Assembly: GCA_902786665.1 (NCBI GenBank)
Contig: CADADN010000027.1
Location: 1 to 47,755, forward strand
Source: an uncultured Prevotellaceae bacterium
GTDB lineage: Bacteria > Bacteroidota > Bacteroidia > Bacteroidales > Bacteroidaceae
Length of the DNA: 47,755 nucleotides
Reading direction: 5' to 3'
A program made the translations under genes and the position numbers. Shown here in pieces: positions 1 to 6,608 of the stretch. The stretch's first letter is position 1, and each line of letters starts with the position of its first letter. Below the pieces are notes generated by a model, which worked only from the letters and a program-made list of their open reading frames with translations, made no database searches and was not told where the DNA came from.

Positions 1-103
1 TTACAGCTATTTTTCTTGCCTTTTTATTTCTTTTTTTAAGCGAAGCATTTTTTAATTAATTGTTATTCAGATGGATGCAGACTTGTGTATAAAGATCAGC
101 TGA
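1..103. repeat. Dispersed intergenic repeat, copy 1
   Basis: This T-rich stretch recurs almost unchanged at 2861-2963. Both copies share the segment that ends TTGTGTATAAAGATCAG (83-99 here, 2941-2957 in the other copy). It may continue beyond the left edge of the window. No coding potential was seen. The role is unknown; it looks like a multicopy intergenic element. Confidence 0.75.
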
Positions 104-181
104 GCCAGAGGGGGAGTTGGTGAGTCTGAGCACCGCTTTTTGTTCACTGTCCACTTTTTAAAGTGGACTCAATTTTCAATC
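104..181. repeat. Dispersed repeat with short perfect hairpin
   Basis: The block that begins GAGTTGGTGAGTCTGAGCACC recurs at about 11758-11825. Both copies carry the inverted repeat GTCCACTTT-TT-AAAGTGGAC (149-168 here, 11794-11813 there) followed by TCAAT-type repeats. It lies between the first dispersed repeat and the 87-bp tandem array. No gene is visible here. Confidence 0.6.
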
Positions 182-442
182 TTAGCTTCGCTGATTTTTG
201 TCGCGACTCGGCAGATTTCAAGCAAGCTTGACTCTGCTCTCGCTGCTCCAAAAATTCAATCTTCAATTTTAGCTTCGCTGATTTTTGTCGCGACTTGGCA
301 GATTTCAAGCAAGCTTGACTCTGCTCTCGCTGCTCCAAAAATTCAATTTTCAATTTTAGCTTCGCTGATTTTTGTCGCGACTCGGCAGATTTTATGCAAG
401 CTTGACTCTGCTCTCGCTGCTCCAAAAATTCAATCTTCAATC
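182..442. repeat. Three tandem copies of an 87-bp unit
   Basis: Units begin with TTAGCTTCGCTGATTTTTG at 182, 269 and 356, giving an exact period of 87 bp with few substitutions. Because 87 is divisible by three, long open frames appear on both strands (140-586 plus, 144-440 minus). Their repetitive, biased translations suggest they are by-products of the repeat and not genes. Each unit ends in CTTCAAT/TTCAAT motifs, which also flank the palindromic element near 11.9 kb. The array lies just downstream of the nuclease gene's stop codon. Confidence 0.85.
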
Positions 443-462
443 TTCAATTTTCAATTTTCAAT

Positions 463-1356
463 CTATCTTAGTCCCCAGGCGCTGGGATACACCACTTTCT
501 CGGCTTTTTCCTCCTCGTCGTCCGGGAGGTTGCAGAAGAAGTCGATGCCGGTGAGGTGTTCCAACTCGTCGATGCTCACCACATAGTCGTAGAGGTTGTC
601 TTTGCTGTGGTCTTCGTTCAGGTGCTCCACCCAGAAGCCGATGGCCTTGTAGCCTTTTGAGTTCTTGCACAGGATGGCCATGAAGAAGTATTTTGGTACG
701 AGCAACCCTTGGTTGGTGGTGGTGAGGATTTGCTCGGGCTTGTCTATCGTGCCGCCTTTGCAGATGTAAAGTGTGTCGCGGAACGTGTTGAGGTTCCAAG
801 TGTTGCTCACGATGTTCTCCATCTTCAGCCATATTCCTGCGTTGAACACGTTGCGCTGGGGTTGCATGTTGCTCATATAGAACGTCTGGATGTTGGCTTC
901 GCGGCTGTTCAGCCGGTCGTAGGAGGGGCAGATGTGGCCGTGGTCATAGCCCGAACGGTAGTAGGGGTCGCTGCTGAACGTGTAGGCGCTGGGAATGTCG
1001 GGGTCCCATGGGTATTGGGGTTCTCCGTTTCCTGCATAGTAGCGTGACACGTTCTTGGGACTGTTGCTCCTGTCAAGGGTATAGCACGACCATCGTTGTG
1101 ATTTCTTCTGGCAGTCCCATTCCAGGATGTAGTTCACGCCATGCTCGTAGGTGGAGTGCACCACCACGAGGTTGGTGCTGTTGTTTTTGATGTGGGGCAT
1201 TTCCAACCTTGCGTATTCGGGGCGCGTGGTGGGGTTGGCATTCACGTTCTTGATCTTCTTGGAGTCACCAGGGATGAATTCTTCATCATCGTCGCTGCCG
1301 CAGGACACGAAGGCCAGCACGGCGAGCATGGTCAGAAGGAGGTGGAGATGTCTCAT
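463..1356 (-). CDS. DNA/RNA non-specific endonuclease (NUC1-type), lipoprotein
   Basis: This is a predicted secreted nuclease of 297 aa. I chose the ATG at 1356 because it opens a lipoprotein signal peptide with a lipobox (FVSC, lipidated Cys19) followed by an acidic linker; an upstream ATG at 1407 would add 17 unlikely residues. The active-site signature DHGHICPSYDR, near residues 138-148, matches the DRGH motif of the NUC1 family, in which the histidine is the general base and a downstream Asn/Asp site binds metal. By family it cuts single- and double-stranded DNA and RNA. The lipidation implies a membrane or surface location, so nutrient scavenging or degradation of extracellular DNA is plausible. 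It lies downstream of L31, separated by a strong terminator that ends 22 bp before this start. Confidence 0.85.
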   Translation of the reverse strand: MRHLHLLLTMLAVLAFVSCGSDDDEEFIPGDSKKIKNVNANPTTRPEYARLEMPHIKNNSTNLVVVHSTYEHGVNYILEWDCQKKSQRWSCYTLDRSNSPKNVSRYYAGNGEPQYPWDPDIPSAYTFSSDPYYRSGYDHGHICPSYDRLNSREANIQTFYMSNMQPQRNVFNAGIWLKMENIVSNTWNLNTFRDTLYICKGGTIDKPEQILTTTNQGLLVPKYFFMAILCKNSKGYKAIGFWVEHLNEDHSKDNLYDYVVSIDELEHLTGIDFFCNLPDDEEEKAEKVVYPSAWGLR

Positions 1357-1378
1357 AGTGTTATGGTTGTTTGGTAAT

Positions 1379-1425
1379 AAAAAAAGTGCGGCTGAGCGTA
1401 TATGCAACTACGCTCGGACGCACTT
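1379..1425 (-). terminator. Rho-independent terminator after L31
   Basis: On the minus strand, AAGTGCG and GAGCGTA arms pair with TACGCTC and CGCACTT arms, followed by a run of seven T. It lies about 50 bp downstream of the L31 stop and only 22 bp upstream of the nuclease ATG, so it may also limit read-through into the nuclease gene. Confidence 0.75.
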
Positions 1426-1474
1426 GATGCTATGCTTGCTTACGCACTCGCAGGGTGAAGGGTAAGGCAGTACC

Positions 1475-1726
1475 TTACTTCTTCAGTTTCCCATAGCGGC
1501 TCATGAAGCGGTCGACACGACCTGCCGTGTCCACAAGCTTGTTCTTGCCGGTGTAGAATGGGTGCGAGGTGTTTGAAATCTCGATTTTCACCAATGGGTA
1601 AGTCTCACCTTCAAATTCCACGGTCTCATTGGTCTTGCATGTGGACTTTGTAAGGAACATATCGCCGTTGGACATATCCTTGAATACGACGGGGCGATAG
1701 TTTTCTGGATGGATGCCTTTTTTCAT
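1475..1726 (-). CDS. rpmE2: 50S ribosomal protein L31, type B
   Basis: An 83-aa protein that begins [15 protein letters not shown] and carries the type B hallmark [13 protein letters not shown] followed by [15 protein letters not shown]. The zinc-binding cysteine pairs of the zinc (C+) form are absent; only one Cys remains, which marks the zinc-independent (C-) paralogue. It is a component of the large ribosomal subunit at the intersubunit bridge region. It has a well-formed Bacteroidetes promoter about 50 bp upstream and a terminator about 50 bp downstream, so it is probably a monocistronic unit. Length and sequence are typical for Bacteroidales. Confidence 0.97.
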   Translation of the reverse strand: MKKGIHPENYRPVVFKDMSNGDMFLTKSTCKTNETVEFEGETYPLVKIEISNTSHPFYTGKNKLVDTAGRVDRFMSRYGKLKK

Positions 1727-1777
1727 TTTTTATTCGTTACTGTTATGTTAAATTTCTCTATTTCACACTTTGGGCTG

Positions 1778-1808
1778 CAAAGGTACTGATTTTTTTCCCA
1801 ATAGCAAA
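1778..1808 (-). promoter_or_regulatory. Promoter of L31 gene
   Basis: Minus-strand TTTG, 19 nt, TACCTTTG matches the Bacteroidetes primary sigma consensus (TTTG-N19-21-TAnnTTTG). The transcript would begin about 45 nt before the L31 ATG at 1726. Confidence 0.75.
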
Positions 1809-1900
1809 ATTTTTCTCCCCTTTTTTCTCGCATTTTGTGTAAAAAAGGGGGAAATAGGTGATTGCGCGTGAAATCTTGTCGATATGTCGCTATGCAGGAG

Positions 1901-2401
1901 TCAAAAACCGCTCACCACTTTCACGTCGCTCTTCTTTACGAAAAGGTTGTCGTGCGCAGTGACGAGAATGTAGTATATCTCGTCTTCCTGATATTCATCG
2001 GCGATGATGGTGCCTTTGCTCACGGTTGTGAACAAGGGATGTTTGGAACCGTCTTCCATACTCTCGCAGTAGATGGGCGTGTTGTTGCGAATGGCCACCA
2101 GTTTGTCGTGGCCCTGGCCTTTATACCAGTCCTGGGTGCCTAAATATTTGGTGTATGCCCAGCCGGTGACCTTGCCTGTGCTTACCTTGCTCCAGTTGCC
2201 GCTTTGCCCACGGAGGACACCATTCCCTAACCCGTGGGAGAACATGTAGATTTTGCCAATGACTGGGGCTTTGGTGGTAGGACGCTGCCTCACATTCACG
2301 AAACCATCGTCGGATGTGGCATATACGACGGTGAACACTTGCTGAGCCCACATCGTGGCACCCATCGCAAGGGCGGCAAAGAATACTAAAAATCGTTTCA
2401 T
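1901..2401 (-). CDS. Secreted bacterial SH3-domain protein
   Basis: A 166-aa protein. The ATG at 2401 opens a signal peptide (MKRFLVFFAALAMGATMWAQ) and is preferred over more upstream codons because the promoter lies at 2484-2514. After cleavage comes an SH3b-like segment, residues 20-90, with the typical DGFVNVRQRPTTKAPVIGKI pattern and a GNWSKV...GWAYTKYL strand pair, which matches bacterial SH3 domains that bind peptidoglycan or proteins. The C-terminal half is not recognised. The partner and exact role are unknown. It is monocistronic by position. Confidence 0.7.
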   Translation of the reverse strand: MKRFLVFFAALAMGATMWAQQVFTVVYATSDDGFVNVRQRPTTKAPVIGKIYMFSHGLGNGVLRGQSGNWSKVSTGKVTGWAYTKYLGTQDWYKGQGHDKLVAIRNNTPIYCESMEDGSKHPLFTTVSKGTIIADEYQEDEIYYILVTAHDNLFVKKSDVKVVSGF

Positions 2402-2483
2402 AAATATCGATGGTGTTTGTTGATGTTTGTTTTCTTGAAGGGGTGGACGACATCCTGTCATCGTACCACCTGTTTCTAAAATG

Positions 2484-2514
2484 CAAAAATAGCAAGAATA
2501 ACCGATATGGGCAA
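2484..2514 (-). promoter_or_regulatory. Promoter of SH3-domain gene
   Basis: Minus-strand TTG, 20 nt, TATTTTTG; this fits the Bacteroidetes promoter form. It lies about 80 bp upstream of the ATG at 2401. Confidence 0.55.
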
Positions 2515-2648
2515 CATATTCTGTCATTTTTTTGTTTCTCATATGTTCCATTTATGCCCATGTAGTTACTTTAGTGGGCGTCATCCTCTGATTCTGCCAG
2601 TGTTGAAACAAACATATGTCTCTTTAACTCCTCCCCCTCTGTCCGAAA

Positions 2649-2957
2649 CTGATCTTTATACACAAATCTCTAAGCATTTGGTCAACAAGACATTATTGAT
2701 TGTAGAAGATTGCAATAAACAAGATGAAAAAGGAAGAAAAAGGAAGAAAGTAAAAGGAGAAAAATATGAAAGAAGACTGAAAAAGTGCCAAGGCACTCAC
2801 AAAAAGGAAGAAAAATTTTTTCCTCTTTTTTGAGAAACGCTTGCGTTTTTTTTCTTACATACAGCTATTTTTCTTGCCTTTTTATTTCTTTTTTTAATCG
2901 AAGCGTTTTTTAATTAATTGTTATTCAGATGGATGCAGACTTGTGTATAAAGATCAG
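2649..2957. repeat. 309-bp AT-rich element bounded by 17-bp inverted repeats
   Basis: CTGATCTTTATACACAA at 2649-2665 is the exact reverse complement of 2941-2957. The interior is A-rich on the left and T-rich on the right and holds two hairpins: AGTGCC-AA-GGCACT (2784-2797) and AAACGC-TT-GCGTTT followed by T residues (2835-2853). The right half is the second copy of the dispersed repeat seen at 1-103. It has the shape of a small non-autonomous element (MITE-like), but no target duplication was identified. The 108-codon frame at 2507-2833 crosses its border and is not credible as a gene. Confidence 0.5.
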
Positions 2958-2963
2958 CTGCCC
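2861..2963. repeat. Dispersed intergenic repeat, copy 2
   Basis: Near-identical to 1-103, with single-base differences such as TAATCGAAGCG for TAAGCGAAGCA. It is in the same orientation as copy 1. Confidence 0.75.
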
Positions 2964-2996
2964 GAGAGGGGGTGGCCGCAGGCCGGGGCGAGGGAG

Positions 2997-3215
2997 AACT
3001 CCTCCCCATTCAACTGAACATATGTCCCTTTAACTCCTTTTTAACTCCCCTTTACCTCCTCTTTAACTCCAGATAAAAAAACTCCCCATCCAAGTGAACA
3101 TATGTCCCTTTAACTCCCCTTTACCTCCTTTTTAACTCCTCTTTAACTCCTCTTTAACTCCAGATAAAAAAACTCCCCTTTAACTCCTCTTTACCTCCTA
3201 TAAAAAACTCCCCTC
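2997..3215. repeat. CT-rich array with 80-bp higher-order period
   Basis: Short units of the form TTTAACTCC and TTTACCTCC are repeated, with a larger period of 80 bp marked by GAACATATGTCCCTTTAACTC (near 3016 and 3096). A related ACATATGTCTCTTTAACTCC occurs near 2612. The array runs into the last codons of the methyltransferase gene that ends at 3198. No other feature is seen between 2964 and 3197. Confidence 0.7.
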
Positions 3216-4013
3216 TCTCTTCCTCAGCTGCCAGAAAGCCACGGCAGCGGCTGCCGCCACGTTGAGGGAGTCCACATGGTGCGACATGGGGATGCGCACC
3301 ACATAGTCTGCTTCGGCGATGGTCTCATGGGGCAGGCCGTCACCCTCCGTGCCCATGATGATGGCCAGGCGAGGTTCGGCCATCAGGCTGGGATGGTCGA
3401 TGGGTACCGACTGGTCGGTGAGTGCCATGGCCGCTGTGCGGAACCCCAGGGTGTTCAACTCGCCAATACCGTGTTCCATCCATGTCCAAGGCACAAGGAA
3501 CACCGAGCCCATCGACACGCGTATGGCACGACGGTTGAGTGGGTCGCAGGAGTCGGGGGTGAGCACTACGCCGTCGATGCCCAGTGCCGCTGCGGAGCGG
3601 AAGATGGCGCCGATGTTGGTCGTGTCCACCACACCGTTGATGACAACGAGGCGGCTGGCGTTGCGGCAAACTTCCTCCAACGAGGGTGGGGTGGGGCGGC
3701 GGAAGGCGCATAGCACGCCACGAGTGAGGGTGTAGCCGGTGAGCTGCGCCAGCAGGTCGCGGTCGCCGGTGTAGACGGGAATGTCGCCGCAGCGGTCGAT
3801 GATGGAAGCCGCATCGCCGGTGATGTGGCGCCGCTCGCAGAGCAGCGACAAGGGGGTGTGGCCGGCATCAAGAGCCACGGCAATCACTTTCGGACTCTCT
3901 GCTATGAAGATGCCGTCGCAGGGAGACAGGCGGTTGCGCAACTGTGCTTCTGTGAGGCGGGAGAACACCTCCACGCCCGGTTCCGACAAATTGTTGATTT
4001 CTATCACTGCCAT
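3198..4013 (-). CDS. TrmH/SpoU-family RNA 2'-O-methyltransferase
   Basis: A SPOUT-class methyltransferase predicted to methylate a ribose 2'-OH in rRNA or tRNA using S-adenosylmethionine. I chose the ATG at 4013, which starts MAVIEINNLSEPG (271 aa) and lies 4 bp after the stop of the upstream gene; the frame continues 14 codons further upstream but would overlap it. All three SpoU motifs are visible: NGVVDTTNIGAIFRSAAALG (motif 1), IIMGTEGDGLP (motif 2, knot loop) and SLNVAAAAAVAFW (motif 3). The N-terminal part resembles the substrate-binding domain of rRNA methylases. It is cotranscribed with the lipoprotein gene at 4018-4872. The exact target base is not readable from sequence. Its 3' end is embedded in a CT-rich repeat array. 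Confidence 0.88.
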   Translation of the reverse strand: MAVIEINNLSEPGVEVFSRLTEAQLRNRLSPCDGIFIAESPKVIAVALDAGHTPLSLLCERRHITGDAASIIDRCGDIPVYTGDRDLLAQLTGYTLTRGVLCAFRRPTPPSLEEVCRNASRLVVINGVVDTTNIGAIFRSAAALGIDGVVLTPDSCDPLNRRAIRVSMGSVFLVPWTWMEHGIGELNTLGFRTAAMALTDQSVPIDHPSLMAEPRLAIIMGTEGDGLPHETIAEADYVVRIPMSHHVDSLNVAAAAAVAFWQLRKREGSFL

Positions 4014-4017
4014 GGCT

Positions 4018-4872
4018 TCATTGTTTGGGGGTTGAGACATCGCCCACCATTTCACGGCCTTCCTTCGTCATGTAAGGCAAGGCCACGCTGTAGGGGATGG
4101 TCACCACGGGGTCGCCCATGTCGAAAGGGCAGATGTCGTAAATGGAGTAGTGGTAGCGCACCCCGTTGTGCACCAGGTAGGGCGGGAAAGTGGGGAGGGG
4201 CATCTCGCGCAGGTCGACGGTGCAGACCGACTGAACCTGCTCGTTGCTGCTCACCTTGAAATATTCCCTCATGCCGGAGAGGATATGTGCATAGAGCGTC
4301 TCGTCCATCTTCTCGATGAGGTCGTTGCCGAAGCGATGACCATCGCGAATGCGGAAAGTCGCCCCGTATTCGGAGTATTCCCCATGGGCGCCATGCGTGA
4401 TATAGGAATAACGATACACTTCGAAGGTGATGAAACGGCTCGTCTGGCACACCTTCCTTATCTCGATGCCTTCCTCGGGGGCGTTGTCGCGGCTCACCTG
4501 GGAGATGCCCATCTGCTTCAGGGTTTTTGCAAGATGCGCCTGACGGTCTGCGCAATAGGCGCGCACAAGGTCTTGCGGGTCGTCGCTTTGGGTCTCGCCA
4601 CCATCCTCGAACAGCGTGGACTTCACGAATGCCTTCAGGGCGGCGACCACTTCATGGGGACCGGATACGGGATAGTCGATGAACACGTCGCAGGTGCCGT
4701 GTTCGCTGCGCAGGGAGTATTTGAAAGAGTCGGTGGCCAGTGCCTCGCTCTTTTCTTTCACGGCTGCCGTCCCTCCTTCGTCCTTGACAGGGGAGGACTG
4801 CTTGCCGCCACAGCCAAATGTGAATAGCAACACCGGCAACAAAATGATACAAAACACTTGGCGCATCTCCAT
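4018..4872 (-). CDS. RsiV/DUF3298-like lipoprotein
   Basis: A 284-aa lipoprotein with a short signal and lipobox (FTFGC, Cys21), a low-complexity charged linker (30-45), then a DUF4163/DUF3298-type fold. The C-terminal block LVHNGVRYHYSIYDICPFDMGDPVVTIPYS is the recognisable DUF3298 signature, as in the anti-sigma factor RsiV, where the domain binds lysozyme. Here there is no cytoplasmic anti-sigma segment and no sigma factor next door, so only the extracytoplasmic domain is shared and the function is unknown. An ATG at 4866 is an equally possible start. The gene precedes the methyltransferase by 4 bp and is divergent from 5045-6280. Confidence 0.75.
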   Translation of the reverse strand: MEMRQVFCIILLPVLLFTFGCGGKQSSPVKDEGGTAAVKEKSEALATDSFKYSLRSEHGTCDVFIDYPVSGPHEVVAALKAFVKSTLFEDGGETQSDDPQDLVRAYCADRQAHLAKTLKQMGISQVSRDNAPEEGIEIRKVCQTSRFITFEVYRYSYITHGAHGEYSEYGATFRIRDGHRFGNDLIEKMDETLYAHILSGMREYFKVSSNEQVQSVCTVDLREMPLPTFPPYLVHNGVRYHYSIYDICPFDMGDPVVTIPYSVALPYMTKEGREMVGDVSTPKQ

Positions 4873-4977
4873 TTTTTTGCAAATTTAGTGAATTTGTGCG
4901 TATTCTTGACCGTCGGAGCAAAGTTTTTGTTTTTCTTTGGGCAAAAGACTCTTCAAAAACACTCTTTAAGAATTTTT

Positions 4978-5010
4978 TTTGTCAAATTGTTGCAATATTC
5001 ATTTCTTTTG
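4978..5010 (+). promoter_or_regulatory. Possible promoter of the 5045 gene
   Basis: TTTG at 4978-4981, 21 nt, then TTCTTTTG at 5003-5010, one mismatch from TAnnTTTG. It is followed by an unusually strong Shine-Dalgarno sequence AAGGAGG at 5031-5037, 7 nt before the ATG at 5045, which fixes the start codon. Confidence 0.4.
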
Positions 5011-5044
5011 CGTATTTTTACACCCAAATAAAGGAGGTTTGCTT

Positions 5045-6280
5045 ATGAGACGTTTTACAATCATATCAGCCATATTATTGATGATGCTTCTCATGCTTCC
5101 TGGAAGTATGAGGGCACAGGAGTTGAATTATTCCGTCAGCGGCGTGGTGCGTGATGCCAGTAATAACCATCGCTTGCCACAGGTCAGCATCTCGACGATG
5201 GATGGCAATGAGACAACGGTAACCAATGCCGACGGCCATTTCATACTCAAGACGGAGAAAAAGCCGTCGTGCTTGTTCGTCTCTTGTCTCGGATATGATG
5301 CACAAAAGATTGTCCTTGGAGAGACTACTAACAAGGAACTCAAAATCCGCCTCAAGCCGGGAACGGTGACGCTCGACGAACTCATCGTGGCCGCCATCAA
5401 CCCTCGCGACGTCGTCAATGCAGCATTGTCGAAGATGCCGGAAAACTATTCGCACGACAACCAACTTCTCAGATGTTTCTATCGGGAAACCACCCAAAAG
5501 GGAAAACGCTACATCTATGTGGCGGAAGCTGTGGCAGACCTTTACAAAAGCGGATACCAACGAATTGTAGGCACCGACCGCATCGCCATCAGAAAAGGAA
5601 GGAAACTCGTCAACACACATAAGGCCGACACGCTCGGGGCTAAGATACAAGGTGGACCCACGCTCGCCATCGAACTCGACTTGGTAAAAAAAACAGAGTT
5701 GTTCCTCAGTTACGACGAGATGAACAATTATGACTTGCGTATGGAAGTGCCTGTGAACATCGATGACAGGACGCAGTATGTCATTTCGTTCGCCCCGAAT
5801 ACCATCACCGACCATGTGCTTTATTATGGAAAAATGTACATTGACAGGCAGACGATGGCTTTCACAAGGGTGGAGATGTCACTTGATATGAGCAACACGG
5901 AAAGGGTGACGGAATGCATCCTTGTCAGAAAACCAATGGGCGTGCGCTTCAAGCCAAGGGAGCTTTCCACTGTGGTCACTTATCGATACGATGGGGAGAC
6001 TTGCAGGATGCATTACCTGCATAGCGACGTCAGGTTCAATTGCGACTGGAAAAAGAAGCTCTTTTCTGCTCCTTTCCACGTGGAAGCTGAAATGGTGGTG
6101 ACCGACTTGGTGGCCAATGACGCCAAGCCCATGGCATTGACGGAGGCTTTCCGCTCTAATGACTCTTTCTTCGACAAGGTGTCCGTATTCTATGACCCAG
6201 ACTTCTGGCAAGACTACAACATCATCCTGCCCTCCGAGTCTTTGGAGCAGGCCATTGAAAAACTGAAGAAGAACAAGTGA
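5045..6280 (+). CDS. Secreted protein with carboxypeptidase-D regulatory-like domain
   Basis: A 411-aa protein. The start at 5045 is set by the AAGGAGG ribosome-binding site and opens a signal peptide ending ...PGSMRAQ. Residues about 28-115 form a CarboxypepD_reg-like beta-sandwich (SGVVRDASNNHRLPQVSIS ... LFVSCLGYDAQKIVL), as found at the N-terminus of SusC proteins, but no TonB plug or barrel follows. The remainder (about 120-411) is not recognised with certainty; it resembles the exported Bacteroidetes proteins that pair this domain with a beta-rich region. Probably periplasmic or outer-membrane associated. The gene is divergent from the RsiV-like gene and appears monocistronic, with a hairpin-rich region after its stop. 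Confidence 0.7.
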   Translation: MRRFTIISAILLMMLLMLPGSMRAQELNYSVSGVVRDASNNHRLPQVSISTMDGNETTVTNADGHFILKTEKKPSCLFVSCLGYDAQKIVLGETTNKELKIRLKPGTVTLDELIVAAINPRDVVNAALSKMPENYSHDNQLLRCFYRETTQKGKRYIYVAEAVADLYKSGYQRIVGTDRIAIRKGRKLVNTHKADTLGAKIQGGPTLAIELDLVKKTELFLSYDEMNNYDLRMEVPVNIDDRTQYVISFAPNTITDHVLYYGKMYIDRQTMAFTRVEMSLDMSNTERVTECILVRKPMGVRFKPRELSTVVTYRYDGETCRMHYLHSDVRFNCDWKKKLFSAPFHVEAEMVVTDLVANDAKPMALTEAFRSNDSFFDKVSVFYDPDFWQDYNIILPSESLEQAIEKLKKNK

Positions 6281-6304
6281 AATAACTCACCCCACTGCAA
6301 AAAT

Positions 6305-6460
6305 CAGGCAAGTCGACCGTGGAATGCCATCCGAAGTCTTAAGGGTGGGTCTTGCGCACGCCCGTATTGGGCGGGGGCTGAAAATGAAAAAAACATAGAT
6401 TCCATCTCTGGAGTGTGCACCACCCGTTCCGGGATGGATTGCGGGGCGGGGCCTTTTTTG
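6305..6460 (+). ncRNA. Possible rod-shaped structured RNA (6S-like shape)
   Basis: Four long-range pairings nest in order: AGGC 6306-6309 with GCCT 6451-6454; CCATCC 6327-6332 with GGATGG 6432-6437; GGGTGG 6343-6348 with CCACCC 6420-6425; TGCGCAC 6353-6359 with GTGTGCA 6413-6419. The 3' arms of the last two are contiguous. The apex has a GCCC-GTATT-GGGC hairpin. The closing stem runs straight into a six-T tract at 6454-6459. This is a long rod with an internal bubble, as in 6S RNA or the Bacteroidales-1 motif. I see no clear promoter before it, so it could instead be an elaborate terminator for the gene ending at 6280. Confidence 0.35.
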
Positions 6461-6557
6461 TGTTTCCTAACTCGGTACATCTATCTGAATCGTTTCCATT
6501 TGTTTTCAATTGTTTTCCTTTTCGTTTCATTAAGGTGTTTTTCGCTATGGTTTGTTA

Positions 6558-6586
6558 TTGAATGTCGAGAAAAACAATTAATTTTG
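6558..6586 (+). promoter_or_regulatory. Promoter of GH115 gene
   Basis: TTG at 6558-6560, 18 nt, TAATTTTG at 6579-6586. It fits the Bacteroidetes promoter and would give a leader of about 15 nt before the ATG at 6609. Confidence 0.6.
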
Positions 6587-6608
6587 CACAAAACAACATT
6601 TGGTGCTT

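Noticed and set aside
140-586. 148-codon plus and 98-codon minus frames over the 87-bp array
   Set aside because: Repeat by-product; period divisible by three keeps frames open. Repetitive translation without a conserved domain.
2507-2833. 108-codon plus-strand frame
   Set aside because: Lysine-rich low-complexity translation that crosses the border of an inverted-repeat element and the promoter of the SH3 gene; no motif.
4880-4922. Promoter for the RsiV-like gene
   Set aside because: A TAAATTTG box is present but the nearest TTTG lies 31 bp away, beyond the accepted spacing.
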